A model generated the notes under the pieces. That model saw nothing but the letters and a program-made list of their open reading frames with translations. It made no database searches and had not been told where the DNA came from. Shown here one piece after another: positions 31,511 through 41,761 of a stretch of DNA of 64,000 nucleotides. This DNA is from Craterostigma plantagineum (Eukaryota; Streptophyta; Magnoliopsida; Lamiales; Linderniaceae). The stretch lies in the NCBI GenBank assembly GCA_027422505.1, contig JAPQWV010001652.1, positions 1 to 64,000 on the forward strand, given 5' to 3'. Positions within the stretch are counted from its first letter, which is position 1. Each line of letters starts with the position of its first letter. Both the position numbers and the translations under genes were made by a program.

Positions 31511-34500
31511 CTACCACGCAACACGCCACAAACGTCGAATGGCCGCCGTCTGTAAGGCATACCTAGTAGACGTGCCATTCAAACGCAGACAACACAAATC
31601 AATAACACAAGCAACAAGAAGCTCAGGTGTAGTCGTAATGCCCTCCCACCAGCGCTTATTGCGAGCAAGCCAAATGTGGTAAACCAGCGAAGCAAGCAGG
31701 TGTCGAGATGCCAGAAGCAGTAGATGCGTTCCCCTCCACCGTCTAGCAGCCCAGGCAAGCCCCTGAGTCCAGTCCCGAAAAGGCCAATCCCATCGGATCC
31801 TGCGTCGCAGAAGGCGCAGGCAAGTGCGGGTGAAAACACACTCAAAGAAAAGGTGGGTGGTCGTCTCCACAGTGAGCGAAGCACAAAGCGGACAGGCCTG
31901 AGTACCCGCACGCAAAGCCACCCAAGGCTTATCCCTCGTCGATAAGCGTTCTCGAATACCCAACCAGAGGATGAATTCATGACGTGGAACCCTAAGACGA
32001 CCCCCAAAAAGAGAAGCCCAAGGCACCACAACCCCACGCGGCCGCAAGGCGTCCCTGATAATACGAGTGGAGGGATTTCCATGCGGGGCACCAACCCAAT
32101 GGATAGAATCACGCGAAGCCGGCTGTACGATGGGAAGCTCGCGGCTGAGCTCAATGTACTCAACAGTGGTGCGGCCTGGCCAGTTCCAACCAGTGGCCGA
32201 GATAACATCGCTCAGACGAGAGCCCAAAGGAAGCCCCATCACAACTGGCCCACAAGGAAAACGAGCCAGAAGAGGGCTACCCGTGAGCCAAGGGTCCTCC
32301 CACAGACTGATAGTAGCACCATCTCCAATATGAAACTCAAGAAAATGGCGTATCTCGGATCGAAAACGGAGGAGTTTGCGCCAGCTCCAAGAAGCAGTAG
32401 TGGAAAGCCGAACCGTCCATATTGACTGCGTCCGAAGCCGTGTACCATACAACCAAGAAATCCAAATCGAGTCTGGCGACTTCCTAATGACATGCCAAAG
32501 AAGTCGGAAAAGGAGTACCTTATTATCCAAGGACACCGAACGGAGACCCAGGCCGCCTTCAGCAACCGGCATACAAATGTCATCCCACGCAACCTTAGCC
32601 GTAGATCCAGCCCAAAGAAACTGTCTGAACCGAGCCTCGAGAGCTCGGACGATGCCCTTGGGCAGAAGGAAAACCCCAGACCAGTAGATGTGCATGGCCT
32701 GAAGTACCGACCGTATCAGCTGGACGCGCCCCGCATAAGAAAGGGACCGATTGAGCCAGGAGCCCAAGCGACGATCCACCCGCTGCAGGAGAGGGGCACA
32801 ATCGGCCACGGATAAACGAGACGTGTCAAGGGGACGCCTAGGTATCGAACAGAAAGTGATCCCAAACGGAACCCCATAATCGGTTGGAGAAGCGGCGATA
32901 ATGGTGAAGCTCGGCGAGAGAGAAAAAGCTCACTCTTCTCAGGATTAGGGCATAATCCAGAAAGAGCCGAGAAATGATCAAGCGATGACTTAAGCACCCC
33001 AATCGATATCGCGTCAGCATGACAGAACAATAATAAATCATCAGCAAAGCTCAACATAGGAAGAGAAATACCCTCACAACGCCAGTGATACTGGAAGCGA
33101 GGCTCCTCCTGAATGCCAAAGCACACCACACCACGGAGAACCTCCATAGCAAGGGTGAAGAGATACGGCGAGATCGGATCACCCTGTCGTAGACCCCGCC
33201 TACCCTCAAAGTATCCCGTAGGTCGACCATTAACATTGAGGGAAAAAGAGGGCGTCGTGATACAAGTCCGGATCCACTCAACAAAAAGTGGGTGGAACCC
33301 CATGCCCTGCAGCGTTGCCAAAATAAAACTCCACTCAACCCGATCGTAAGCCTTAGCCAAATCCACCTTAAACATCGCTCGAGGCGGATGGCCCTGGGTA
33401 TTGTAGCCATGGCACAACTCCTGGGCCAGTATAATATTATCGGTAATATGTCGGCCCGGGATGAACGCTGTCTGGCAGCCATGTACAAGCTTCGGAAGGT
33501 GAGCCTTAAGCCGGTTAGCAAGGATCTTCGAGATGATCTTGTACAAGACATTGCAGCACGAGATAGGCCTCCGGGGACACTCCGTCTTAAGTCGGTAGGC
33601 CTCCGGGGACACTCCGTCTTCGGAATAAGCGTGATAAGCGTGCTATTCAGTCCGTGAAGGAGGCGACCCGTCACAAAGAAGTCCCGGATCGCGGCAATAA
33701 TGTCAGCACCCACCACCTCCCAGGCCGCTTTGAAAAAAGCGGCCGTAAAACCGTCAGGTCCCGGAGCTTTCTCAGCACCCGTGGAAAAAACCGCACGGCG
33801 AACCTCAGCATCCTCCAAGTCCGCCACCAAAGTAGCCGCCTCCGACTGAGAAAGGCGACGGGAAATGAAGGGCTGGACGTCATGAAAAAGCACCGGCGTG
33901 GCACGAGAAGACTGTCCCAACAGGTCCTCATAAAAGCCCAAAAGCTCAGACTCAATCTCCGCGGGATGAATCAACTGGGCACCCGTAGCAGATTCCAGAG
34001 TGACAATCCGGTTCAGCGACCTACGCACTGCCACCTTACGGAAGAAAAAGGCGTACATTGATCGCCATCCTTAAGCCATGCCATCTTAGCTCGTTGCGAA
34101 AGCGATGTTTGCTCGATCTCAACCGCACGCGCAAAAATCAGACGGCAACATCGCTCAAGGAGACGAAGCCGATCATCAAAAGGGTGTAACGCTGTGTAGT
34201 GTTGTGCGACATCCAAGAAGTGCTTCGCCTCAGCCACATTGACTGCTAAGTCGCCCTTAGCCCGCCGAAGAGAAGTAAAAATCAGCTTAAGCTTCTTCAA
34301 GCGGGCCACAACCCGAAACATGGGGTAACCTAAGAGGGTCTCCCCCCAAACACGTCGCACGTGGTCCAAAAAACCTGCTTCCTTAATGAGGAAATTCTCA
34401 AAGCGAAAGCATGCCCGTCTAGGAGAGGTCGGTGCAGGCCCAAGAACAAGAGGTGAGTGGTCCGACGTGGCAGGCAATGCACAGTACACCAGGAAATCAG

Positions 34501-35140
34501 GCCATGCAGCAAACCATTGTGGGTTGGCCACCATACGGTCAAGCCTCCGCCAGATAGCTGCACTCCCCCCTTGCCGATTCGACCAAGTAAACTCCTGGCC
34601 CGTGGATGGAACAGTAGAGAGATCCGCGCGGAGCAGAGTTGTGCCAAAATCAGACATATCAATCGGAGAGGGAGATCCCCCACGCCCCTCTGTCGCACAA
34701 AGAATGGCGTTAAAATCCCCCGCCACCACCCAAGGGTCATCAATACGAGAGGAGGAGAAAGAAGCAAGGTCCTGCCAGAGGGGCTGGCGCTCCCCACGTG
34801 TCGACCTACCATAAGCAAAAGAAACAAATATAACAGAACCTGTTGCAATATGCGAAACCTTACAGTGGATAGATTGGTCCGAAGTGGACAACACTGTGAG
34901 TGAGATCTCACGCGGATCCCAACCCACCCATAATCGAGAACCAGGACCACTAGCATAATCGTAGTACCAGGACCAGCATGCCCGAAGGCCACTCGAAATA
35001 CGAGGGGCATTACTCTCCAGAACACGTGTCTCAAGCAACCCAACCAGATGAACACCCTGACCAGTAACCCAATCCCCCACCGCCTTCCTGTGGTCTACCC
35101 TGTTTAGACCTTGGACGTTCCAAGAACCGAACCTGATCAT
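31511..35140 (-). pseudogene. LINE-C ORF2 (about 1,210 codons, three frame changes)
   Basis: Start at 35140: MIRFGSWNVQGLNRVDHRKA. The endonuclease shows LLETRV (conserved Glu), DPWVVAGDFNAIL, GQEFTWSNRQGG...IWRRLDRM and LPATSDHSPL. The linker is YPMFRVVARLKKLKLIFTSL and AWLKDGDQC. After a frame change near 34050 RT begins (FFFRKVAVRRSLNRI, APGPDGFTAAFFKAAWEVVG, LNSTLITLIPK). A 32-bp tandem duplication (33564-33620) shifts the frame again. RT continues (TAFIPGRHITDNI, AYDRVEWSFILA, LRQGDPISPYLF, SFADDLLLFCHADA near 33045). The last frame (32809-31511) holds the RT thumb and zf-RVT (FGGRLRVPRHEFILWLGIRE, CPLC...THLFFEC) and ends RLWRVAW. All catalytic motifs are present. Confidence 0.88.
33564..33620. 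repeat. 32-bp tandem duplication in LINE-C RT
   Basis: TAGGCCTCCGGGGACACTCC occurs at 33564 and again 32 bp on. As 32 is not a multiple of three, it explains the RT frame change at this point. Confidence 0.85.
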
Positions 35141-35477
35141 GGGAAACCCGGGGGCGGGCTGCATCAACATTAGGGCCCGTGGAAACAGAAGTGTCCATAG
35201 TATCCGGATCAATGGACTGAAGGATGGCGAAAGCATTCTGGTCTGCTTTAGTGACATCCTCACGAATTAAAGGACGAAACAGGTGGGAGGTCCTGGTCCA
35301 CGCATCAGATTTGGAGGGATTCGAAGCTGTACTCAACATGGGGCGATCCACATCAGCTGGGGTAGGCACACGTATGGCCTTGCCGTTCGCACCTACTTGG
35401 CGCCAGTAAGATACCCTACCCGCGGCCTCGAGCTGTGGAGACGCATGAATAGCAGGAGCCGCCTTTGCAGCAGGCAC
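35141..35477 (-). pseudogene. LINE-C ORF1 C-terminal part
   Basis: Minus-strand reading SPQLEAAGRVSYWRQVGANG, then KADQNAFAILQSIDPDTMD, the typical ORF1 end motif. The reading frame continues a little past the ORF2 start (to 35031), so ORF1 and ORF2 overlap or nearly so. DUF4283 and the zinc knuckle are missing through 5' truncation. Confidence 0.75.
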
Positions 35478-35579
35478 GCTGACTCAACCTCGGTGGGCGA
35501 GGTGTACAACTGACTCGCTGGCTTTAGAAGAGGGGTCGCAAGCCTCAAGCACGTTTCTTCGTGTATTGATTTTTCTAAG
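35478..35579. other. Patchwork junction with inverted filler pieces
   Basis: Positions 35478-35507 are an exact inverted copy of 38295-38324 (LTR sub-repeat). Roughly 35516-35554 contains a 30-bp exact inverted match to the gag segment at about 39438-39467. The 35568-35582 stretch (CGTGTATTGATTTT) matches 40040-40053 in direct orientation, more weakly. Such patches of nearby sequence in mixed orientation are typical of template-switching break repair. Confidence 0.75.
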
Positions 35580-35610
35580 TGTTCCGAGGTTCGTGGGGCC
35601 TAATTCCTCG

Positions 35611-37038
35611 CAAGTTAGTCAGCCCTTCCGTTGATCCGTTCACTCGAATCCTTTCCCACAGAACTCGCGTGTTTTGTGCTAGCGTGTTTGTGTTGTTTAC
35701 TTTAGTTTGAACGAACAAAGCAAACAAGATTTACGGGCAACGCCCAACCTTTTCTTTTCACCACAAAAAGATACAAGGACTCACAAAGAACACACTACAA
35801 CACTTTCCGGATGCCTCAAATACAAGGCAACATAATCTACTTATAGACATAATCAAGCCAACAGTTGGATGAGTACAAATGGGCTGGAACCGCTCCGAGG
35901 TAGTTTCCTTGCGGACCGTAACTGCCTATCCGCGCAGGCAGTTTTCTTGCTTGCCAGCTCAGGGAAGTTTTCCTGTCAGGCCGCCTGGAACTGCTCGCCA
36001 AGCCATGCCTAACTGCCCTGGTAACTTCTCATCAGGCCAGGTCGAAACTGCCCTTGAAACCGCCACAACTGCTCACCGCGCCAAGCCGGCCGAGCCATGT
36101 TGGGACTTGGCCAAGAACATCGCCCGCATGGATCCGGCACTGCACCAAGCCAGCGCCAATGTCCACACACTATGGCTTATGCCGCGCGCGTTCCGCCCGA
36201 GGGCTGCGCACGACGCACATCAGTGTCGCACATGTTCCGCCACGATTCGCGCACGCCATGCCCCAATGTCGTGCGAGCCCTGCCCAAGTGTCGCGCACAC
36301 CAACTTGTGCCTTATTGCCACGCGCAGTTCCCGTTCTGCGCGCGCGCCGTTGCCGAGTGCCGTGTGCGCCCTCTCGCGCACCGCGTACCTCGCTCATCGA
36401 GGTTGAGTCAGTGCGCCATACTGCGTGCGCTGGTCATGCCCGCGTGCCGTATGCGACGTGGGCCGTGCTCTTCGCAAGATCTGGTCAGACCCTGGCCAGA
36501 CAAGGCATTCCACCAAGCAAATGCCCGGTCACCCAACCAAGCAGATGCCCACATGTGCGCGCCCGTTCGTCTCAAGCCGATGGCTAGGTGGGACATTCCA
36601 CCGCAAATGCCCCCGTGTGCGCGCCCGTTCGCCTTAAACCGATGGCCAGGCGGGACATTCCACCAAGCAAATGCCCCCATGTGCGCGACTCACTCGCGCA
36701 CGCATACCTCGCCCACCGGGTTGAGTCAGCGCGCCTCGCACGCGCTGCTAGGTCCTGCCCGCACGCCGCATGCGATGCGGGTCTTGTGCTTCGCAAAGCT
36801 CTGGCCGGACCCTGGCCAGACAGGGCATTCCACCAAGCAAATGCCCATGTATGCGCGACCCACTCGCGCACTGTACACCTCGCCCACCGAGGTTGAGTCA
36901 GTGCGCCTTGCCGTGCGCGCCGCTCGATTCTGCCCGCGCGCCGCATGCAACGCGGGCCGGGTCACTCCACCAAGCAAATGCCCCATATGCGTGGTCCGTG
37001 CGTTCTTAGCCCAAGACGTCGTGCGGCCTAACTCTTCG
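35611..37038. repeat. 1.42-kb tandem repeat, copy 1
   Basis: Begins CAAGTTAGTCAGCCCTTCCG and aligns with 37039 onwards almost base for base by eye, with small indels in the GC-rich part. Confidence 0.9.
36505..37000. repeat. GC-rich hairpin minisatellite inside the tandem copies
   Basis: Units centred on GGGCATTCCACCAAGCAAATGCCC, where GGGCATT and AATGCCC can pair around CCACCAAGCA, occur near 36505, 36655, 36824 and (variant) 36963, with a shortened version near 36594. They recur near 37925, 38075, 38245 and 38385 in copy 2. They alternate with CTCGCCCACCGAGGTTGAGT and CGCATGCGACGCGGGCC modules. Confidence 0.8.
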
Positions 37039-38433
37039 CAAGTTAGTCAGCCCTTCCGTTGATCCGTTCACTCGAATCCTTTCCCACAGAACTCGCGTGT
37101 TTTGTGCTAGCGTGTTTGTGTTGTTTACTTTAGTTTGAACGAACAAAGCAAACAAGATTTACGGGCAATGCCCAACCTTTTCTTTTCACCACAACAAGAT
37201 ACAAGCACTCACAAAGAACACACTACAACACTTTCCGGATGCCTCAAATACAAGGCAACATAATCTACTTATAGACATAATCAAGCCAACAGTTGGATGA
37301 GTACAAATGGGCTGGAACCGCTCCGAGGTAGTTTCCTTGCGGACCGTAACTGCCTATCCGTGCAGGCAGTTTTCTTGCTTGCCAGCTCAGGGAAGTTTTC
37401 CTGTCAGGCCGCCTGGAACTGCTCGCCAAGCCATGCCTAACCGCCCTGGTAAGTTCTCACCAGGCCAGGTCGAAACCGCCCTTGAAACCGCCACAACTGC
37501 TCACCGCGCCAAGCCGGCAGAGCCATGTTGGGACTTGGCCAAGAACATCGCCCGCATGGATCCGGCGCTGCACCAAGCCAGCGCCAATGTCCGCACACTA
37601 TGGCCTATGCCGCGCGCGACGCACATCAGTGTCGCACATGTTCCGCCCCGATTCACGCACGCCATGCCCCAATATCGTGCGCGCCCTGCCCAAGTGTCGC
37701 GCTCCGTGCGCGGACACCAACTTGTGCCTGATTGCCACGCGCAGTTCCCGTTCTGCGCGCGCGCCGTTGCCGAGTGCCGTGTGCGCCCTCTCACGCACCG
37801 TGTACCTCGCTCATCGAGGTTGAGTCAGCGCGCCATACCGCGTGCGCTGCCCGGTCATGCCCGCGTGCCGTATGCGACGTGGGCCGTGCTCTTCGCAAGA
37901 TCTGGTCATACCCTGGCCAGACAAGGCATTCCACCAAGCAAATGCCCGGGCACCCCACCAAGCAGATGCCCACATGTGCGCGCCCGTTCGCCTCAAGCCG
38001 ATGGCTAGGCGGGACATTCCACCGCAAATGCCCCCATGTGCGCGCCCGTTCGCCATAAGCCGATGGCCAGGCGGGACATTCCACCAAGCAAATGCCCCCA
38101 TGTGCGCGACTCACTCGCGCACGCATACCTCGCCCACCGAGGTTGAGTCAGCGCGCCTCGCACGCGCTGCTCGGTCCTGCCCGCACGCCGCATGCGATGC
38201 GGGCCTTGTGCTTCGCAAAGCTCTGGCCGGACCCTGGCCAGACAGGGCATTCCACCAAGCAAATGCCCATGTATGCGCGATCCACTCGCGCACTGTACAC
38301 CTCGCCCACCGAGGTTGAGTCAGCGCCCTTGCCGTGCGCGCCGCTCGATTCTGCCCGCGCGCCGCATGCAACGCGGGCCGGGGCACTCCACCAAGCAAAT
38401 GCCCCATATGCGTGGTCCGTGCGTTCTTAGCCC
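37039..38433. repeat. 1.42-kb tandem repeat, copy 2
   Basis: Same content as copy 1, continuing on the right into the LTR edge (GACGCACGGCC...GTGTAACA) that copy 1 lacks. Confidence 0.9.
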
Positions 38434-38478
38434 AAGACGACGCACGGCCACGTCATGCCCCAAGTTAGGGGTGTAACA

Positions 38479-38492
38479 AACCACCCCCACTC
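38479..38492 (-). other. Polypurine tract of gag-only element
   Basis: The minus strand reads GAGTGGGGGTGGTT immediately before the LTR start TGTTACAC. It supports reading the block to its left as a 3' LTR. Confidence 0.65.
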
Positions 38493-39472
38493 AAAGCGCT
38501 TGACGCCCTCGTCGAGGCCGTGGGGCGGACCTTCTCGCCAAGACAAAGGCCTGTGGTTGGAACTGCCGCCTCCAATTGCAACGAACTGACTCTTGAGGGT
38601 TCCGCCTCCTCATCGCTTGATTGCTCCGCAGCAACCATAGCAGCCAACTTCGTACGCTGTGGGCAGTTCCGCATTAGGTGATCACCATCACAGATGAAGC
38701 ATCCCTTGTTGGTCCTATCCATCGTCAGAGGCCTCTCTTTCGATTTAGTAACCACCACTTCCCTGGTTTTTGTGACGTCACCTGACCTGTCCTTCCCCTC
38801 GGACACGTCTTTCTTCTTCCAACGATCACGCCTTGCCTCAGGTTCCGTAACCGTTTGGAAGTCGACCAAGCGTTCTGCCGCGCCCGTCGCAGCATTCACG
38901 TCCTGGACACCTTGCCGACGCAGTTCCGCCTGCGCCCAGGGCTGTAATCCCGACATAAAATTGAACAGCTTGTCTTCTTCGGACATTTCCCGTATGTCCA
39001 ACAAGAGCGAGTGAAACTCCGTCACGTACGCCCTTATGGTCCCTGTGTGCCTCAGTTTACGCAGGGACTCCCTCGCATTCCACGACGTGTTGCCAGGGAG
39101 GAATTGACCCTTAGTTCCGCCTTCAAGGTCTCCCATGTACCGACCTCCTCTCGGTTTGCCGCCGCATCGCCCGAGAGTTTTGCCCGCCACCAGAGTTTCG
39201 CATCTCCCTCAAGATACGAACTTGCGACCGTCACCTTTTTGGCGTCTGGAACCCGACCAGCCCGAAAGTAGGTTTCCATGTCCCAAAGGAAGTTTTCCAG
39301 CAACTTGGCGTCCCTCGTCCCTGAGAAACACCTAGGCTCCCTAGCCTTAGTCTGGTTCGTCCCTCCTGGGATGTTCGCAACAGCCCGCCTTAGAATCCGC
39401 AGTTTCTCACGCATCCTTTCCACTTGGGTGTTGGAGGCTTGCGACCCCTCTTCTAAAGCCAGCAACCGGTGG

Positions 39473-39477
39473 AATAT
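39473..39477. repeat. Target-site duplication AATAT, left (solo LTR)
   Basis: AATAT before TGTAACGACC; repeated at 39945-39949. Confidence 0.88.
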
Positions 39478-39944
39478 TGTAACGACCCGTCCCATACCGG
39501 GCATCACTCTAGCATCGATCCCTACCGGGACACGTGGGGTTGGGCCCACCACACTCTGACTGATAGTCTGGCCCCACTGTATCACCATTTAACCTTTCAG
39601 CGTGCTTCGTCCTCGCTCACACGCACGCTGGGCAAACTTCCCAGGGGGTCACCCATCCCAAGATTACTTCAAGTCAAGCACGCTTAACTTTGGAGTTCTT
39701 TCGGATGGACTCCCGAAAAGGTAGGTCGACATTGGTGATATGAGTAGCACTATCAATTCGCTTATACGATTCTTAGCCTGACACGCCCATACATTGCCAG
39801 TCTCAGGATCCCCTCTTATTCGGGTGGCGGATCGGTTCGTTCTTGTACCCCTTTGCCTAGAAGCCTGTCAGGAGCCGCTCCTTGTCCGTGCACCTCTCTG
39901 GCACCGGCGATCACTCCCCGCCCTCATCGGCCCCGGGCGTCACA
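39478..39944 (-). mobile_element. Cassandra-like solo LTR carrying a 5S-rRNA-derived block
   Basis: A 467-bp unit starts TGTAACGACC and ends GGGCGTCACA in plus reading, with 5-bp AATAT duplications on both sides. One copy of AATAT restores the interrupted gag frame. The minus strand contains a 5S rRNA-like segment (next entry). Cassandra retrotransposons of plants are known for such 5S domains in their LTRs; typical LTRs are shorter, so this is either a longer variant or a relative. Element strand is taken from the 5S orientation and is not otherwise fixed. Confidence 0.82.
39635..39712 (-). ncRNA. 5S-rRNA-derived domain within the solo LTR (not a rRNA gene)
   Basis: The minus strand reads AACTCCAAAGTTAAGCGTGC (39678-39697), which is box A of the 5S gene with one change, then TTGGGATGGGTGACCCCCTG (39643-39662), covering the intermediate element and box C (CTAGGATGGGTGACCTCCTG in plant 5S), then GGAAG. 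The 5' third and terminal stem of 5S are not preserved. The pol III internal promoter boxes may still be recognisable to TFIIIA, which is inference. Confidence 0.82.
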
Positions 39945-39949
39945 AATAT
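39945..39949. repeat. Target-site duplication AATAT, right (solo LTR)
   Basis: Identical to 39473-39477. Confidence 0.88.
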
Positions 39950-40105
39950 CCCCTCCACAGTTTCGCCTGGTGGTGGCGAAATCAGATCGTATACCATGGC
40001 GAGTTTCCGTTCCAACTCGGAAACCCGATTACGCAGCGTCGTGTATTGATTTTCCGACATCCAGACTGAGATCAAAGCAAACCCAGCGCTCTGGGTCCGG
40101 CCATG

Positions 40106-41756
40106 TGAGATGTGAGCTTTCGCCGTGTTCTAAAGTCGGGCGATTTATAAGTGGGATAACAGTAGTTTTGACCGAAACCAAGTTAGGAACCTCACAAATC
40201 GAGCGACGTGAAAACCATGCAATCGGGCGAACTAATGTGAGGTGTACATTCGGCGAATTTAGGTGTTGAATTACGATGAATCGGGCGTAACACTTGGAAT
40301 GAAGTGACTTTCGCCGTGTTTTTGGATCGGGCTATTCTTCAAAAGACCACATTAAGTTTCGATCGAAACGAAGACCTAAATATGATCAATCGAGTGATGT
40401 TGAGGCTAATGAGATTCGGCGATTTGAGGGCTAACAAAATCGGGCGATTTGAAGCTATGATTAATCGGGCAAATCTAACACAGAATTTACTAACTTTCAC
40501 CGTGTTCCTTAGGTTAGAATTTAGTACTAATCTAACTTAGAATATAATCGGGCAGGGACTTAGCCTAGACTAGAATTGAGCGACTTAGAGCTCTAGCCAA
40601 TAAGTATAGTCTAAACAATTTAGTTCGACTTAATTATTTAGCGAAGGCATAATACTGATATGACGATATTTTTATCTAGAGGCCGAACAGTAGATAATCC
40701 CCGAAGAAGTAAGAACACGCAGCACGGACGACAGGTAAGTAGAAATAACTACGACACGTAACTTATATGACCCTATGTGAACCTTGTATGATATGGTACG
40801 CATTATGCATGAAGACATGATATGCATAATTATATGAACATGACATGAGCATTTGCACGCATAAGTAGTACGAAAGACATGAGGTACGAGCATGCATAAG
40901 ATCGCCTGTGTGCGATGTATTCGCTTGTGTGCGATGTATATTCGCCGATATTGGCGTCTGTTGTCGACTCAATGAAGAGCCACGGCTCTTCTATGCGACC
41001 ATGGCATTATGATTCCGATTTGCCTATTAGATAGGCAGGGGGAATACCCCATTTGCGGGAGATGCAACCTGGAGGATGTGACCCGAGGCAGGCATTACAT
41101 AGAGGGAACCTCTGGGGTAGTGACCTCGGTGTTGGCTACCAGTGAGAAGCGTCCGCGTGGAGGCCACATTGAGTAAGGGAAGATTCCTTCGGGTGACCTT
41201 CTAGTGTGTGAACCTCCACATATGTATGAATCCCTCGTGGATTTAGAGCTCTGTGAAATGGCGCATAGTAAGATGGAAAGCCGATGGCCCATATGACGTA
41301 TGTGTCTAAAAGAGTATGAGCGTTAGCGAGCGATGGCGTGGATTGTCGTCGTTAGGACATGTGCATAAATGCATCATTTCTGCTTACTGAGCCGCGGTGG
41401 CTCATTCCTTACGTTACCTGTTGTAGGTACCAGCGATCACGGTACGTAATCTGTTTAGGGTGCAAGGCCTATCGTTTTGGAACTTCCGGCTGCTTTTGGG
41501 GGTGGAAGTGTGTGTATGGATGACGACCTGTGAAGGCCGGGCATAGGAGTTTTTGCTGTGCATGTACACACGTTCCGTGTGAATAGGACTTGAATGGAAG
41601 TAGACAGACTTAAGAAATTCTTTTGGCGTATATGTATGACTTCCATTGTATAAATGGAAAAATTTTATGCGCATTTTCTCGTATCTATCCAAACAAATGT
41701 ACGTTAAACACTTAGGATTAATAGAAAGAACGAAGTGGGGTTAGTGGGTCCTGACA
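40106..41756 (+). repeat. Gypsy-2 3' LTR, second part
   Basis: Matches the 5' LTR from 23849 onwards (TGAGATGTGAGCTTTCGCC) to the end GGTCCTGACA. About 49 bp of LTR (equivalent of 23800-23848) is missing between the two parts. The hairpin at 40731 lacks its right arm because of a small deletion. No coding content. Confidence 0.92.
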
Positions 41757-41761
41757 TATAC
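41757..41761. repeat. Target-site duplication TATAC, right (gypsy-2)
   Basis: Identical to 22707-22711; LINE-A coding sequence continues straight after it. Confidence 0.92.

Larger units (their letters stand above)
31435..35477 (-). mobile_element. LINE-C, nearly complete L1-type LINE ORF2 copy
   Basis: This minus-strand LINE has its poly(A) tail at 31435, a 3' UTR of only about 75 bp with the TATATATACGGGC tail type, a full-length ORF2 region and the last 110 or so codons of ORF1. It is 5'-truncated at 35477, where a patchwork junction begins. It sits in the gypsy-2 3' LTR. The target side lost about 49 bp and shows no duplication. It is the best preserved LINE in the window. Confidence 0.88.
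35580..38478 (-). repeat. GC-rich LTR-like block with internal tandem duplication
   Basis: On the minus strand the block starts TGTTACACCC right after a polypurine-like tract at the end of a gag gene, as a 3' LTR should. A left end at TG (35580) is a guess. Inside, about 1.42 kb is present twice (35611-37038 and 37039-38433); the left copy lacks the last 45 bp before the LTR edge. The GC-rich two thirds of each copy carries sub-repeats. Long overlapping reading frames here are a by-product of high GC and are not genes. Confidence 0.65.
38500..40060 (-). pseudogene. Ty3/gypsy-type Gag gene without pol, split by a solo LTR
   Basis: The start at 40060 gives MSENQYTTLRNRVSELERKL, a coiled-coil-like N-terminus. 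With the solo LTR (39478-39944) set aside, it continues IFHRLLALEEGSQASNTQVE, RCFSGTRDAKLLENFLWDME and DAKLWWRAKLSGD (retrotransposon Gag core). A frame change near 39060 is followed by LRKLRHTGTIRAYVTEFHSL, PWAQAELRRQGV and a zinc knuckle C-FI-C-DGDH-LMRN-C (near 38665-38700; the His sits one position early relative to CX2CX4HX4C). The frame ends near 38465-38500, right before the polypurine tract. No protease, RT or integrase lies between. It resembles Gag of chromovirus-like elements but is not close to gypsy-1/2. Confidence 0.78.
22712..41756 (+). mobile_element. Gypsy-2, Tekay/Del-type chromovirus with nested insertions
   Basis: This plus-strand element has a 5' LTR (22712-25464), PBS, gag-pol-chromodomain (25621-30297), PPT and a 3' LTR in two parts (30351-31434 and 40106-41756). 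It is bounded by TATAC duplications. Without the 8.7-kb block in its 3' LTR it would be about 10.4 kb, the same size as gypsy-1. Proteins are similar to gypsy-1, but the LTRs are largely different in sequence while keeping the same layout. Coding parts are broken by frameshifts, one RT deletion and a patch of copia DNA. Confidence 0.92.

Noticed and set aside
35879..38476. Many long overlapping reading frames (up to 321 codons) on both strands in the GC-rich block
   Set aside because: They occur in several frames at once, repeat with the tandem copies, have Arg/Ala/Pro-rich random composition and show no domain. High GC removes stop codons.
39635..39712. Functional 5S rRNA gene
   Set aside because: Only the internal promoter part is conserved; the 5' third and closing stem are not, and it lies inside a transposable-element LTR.
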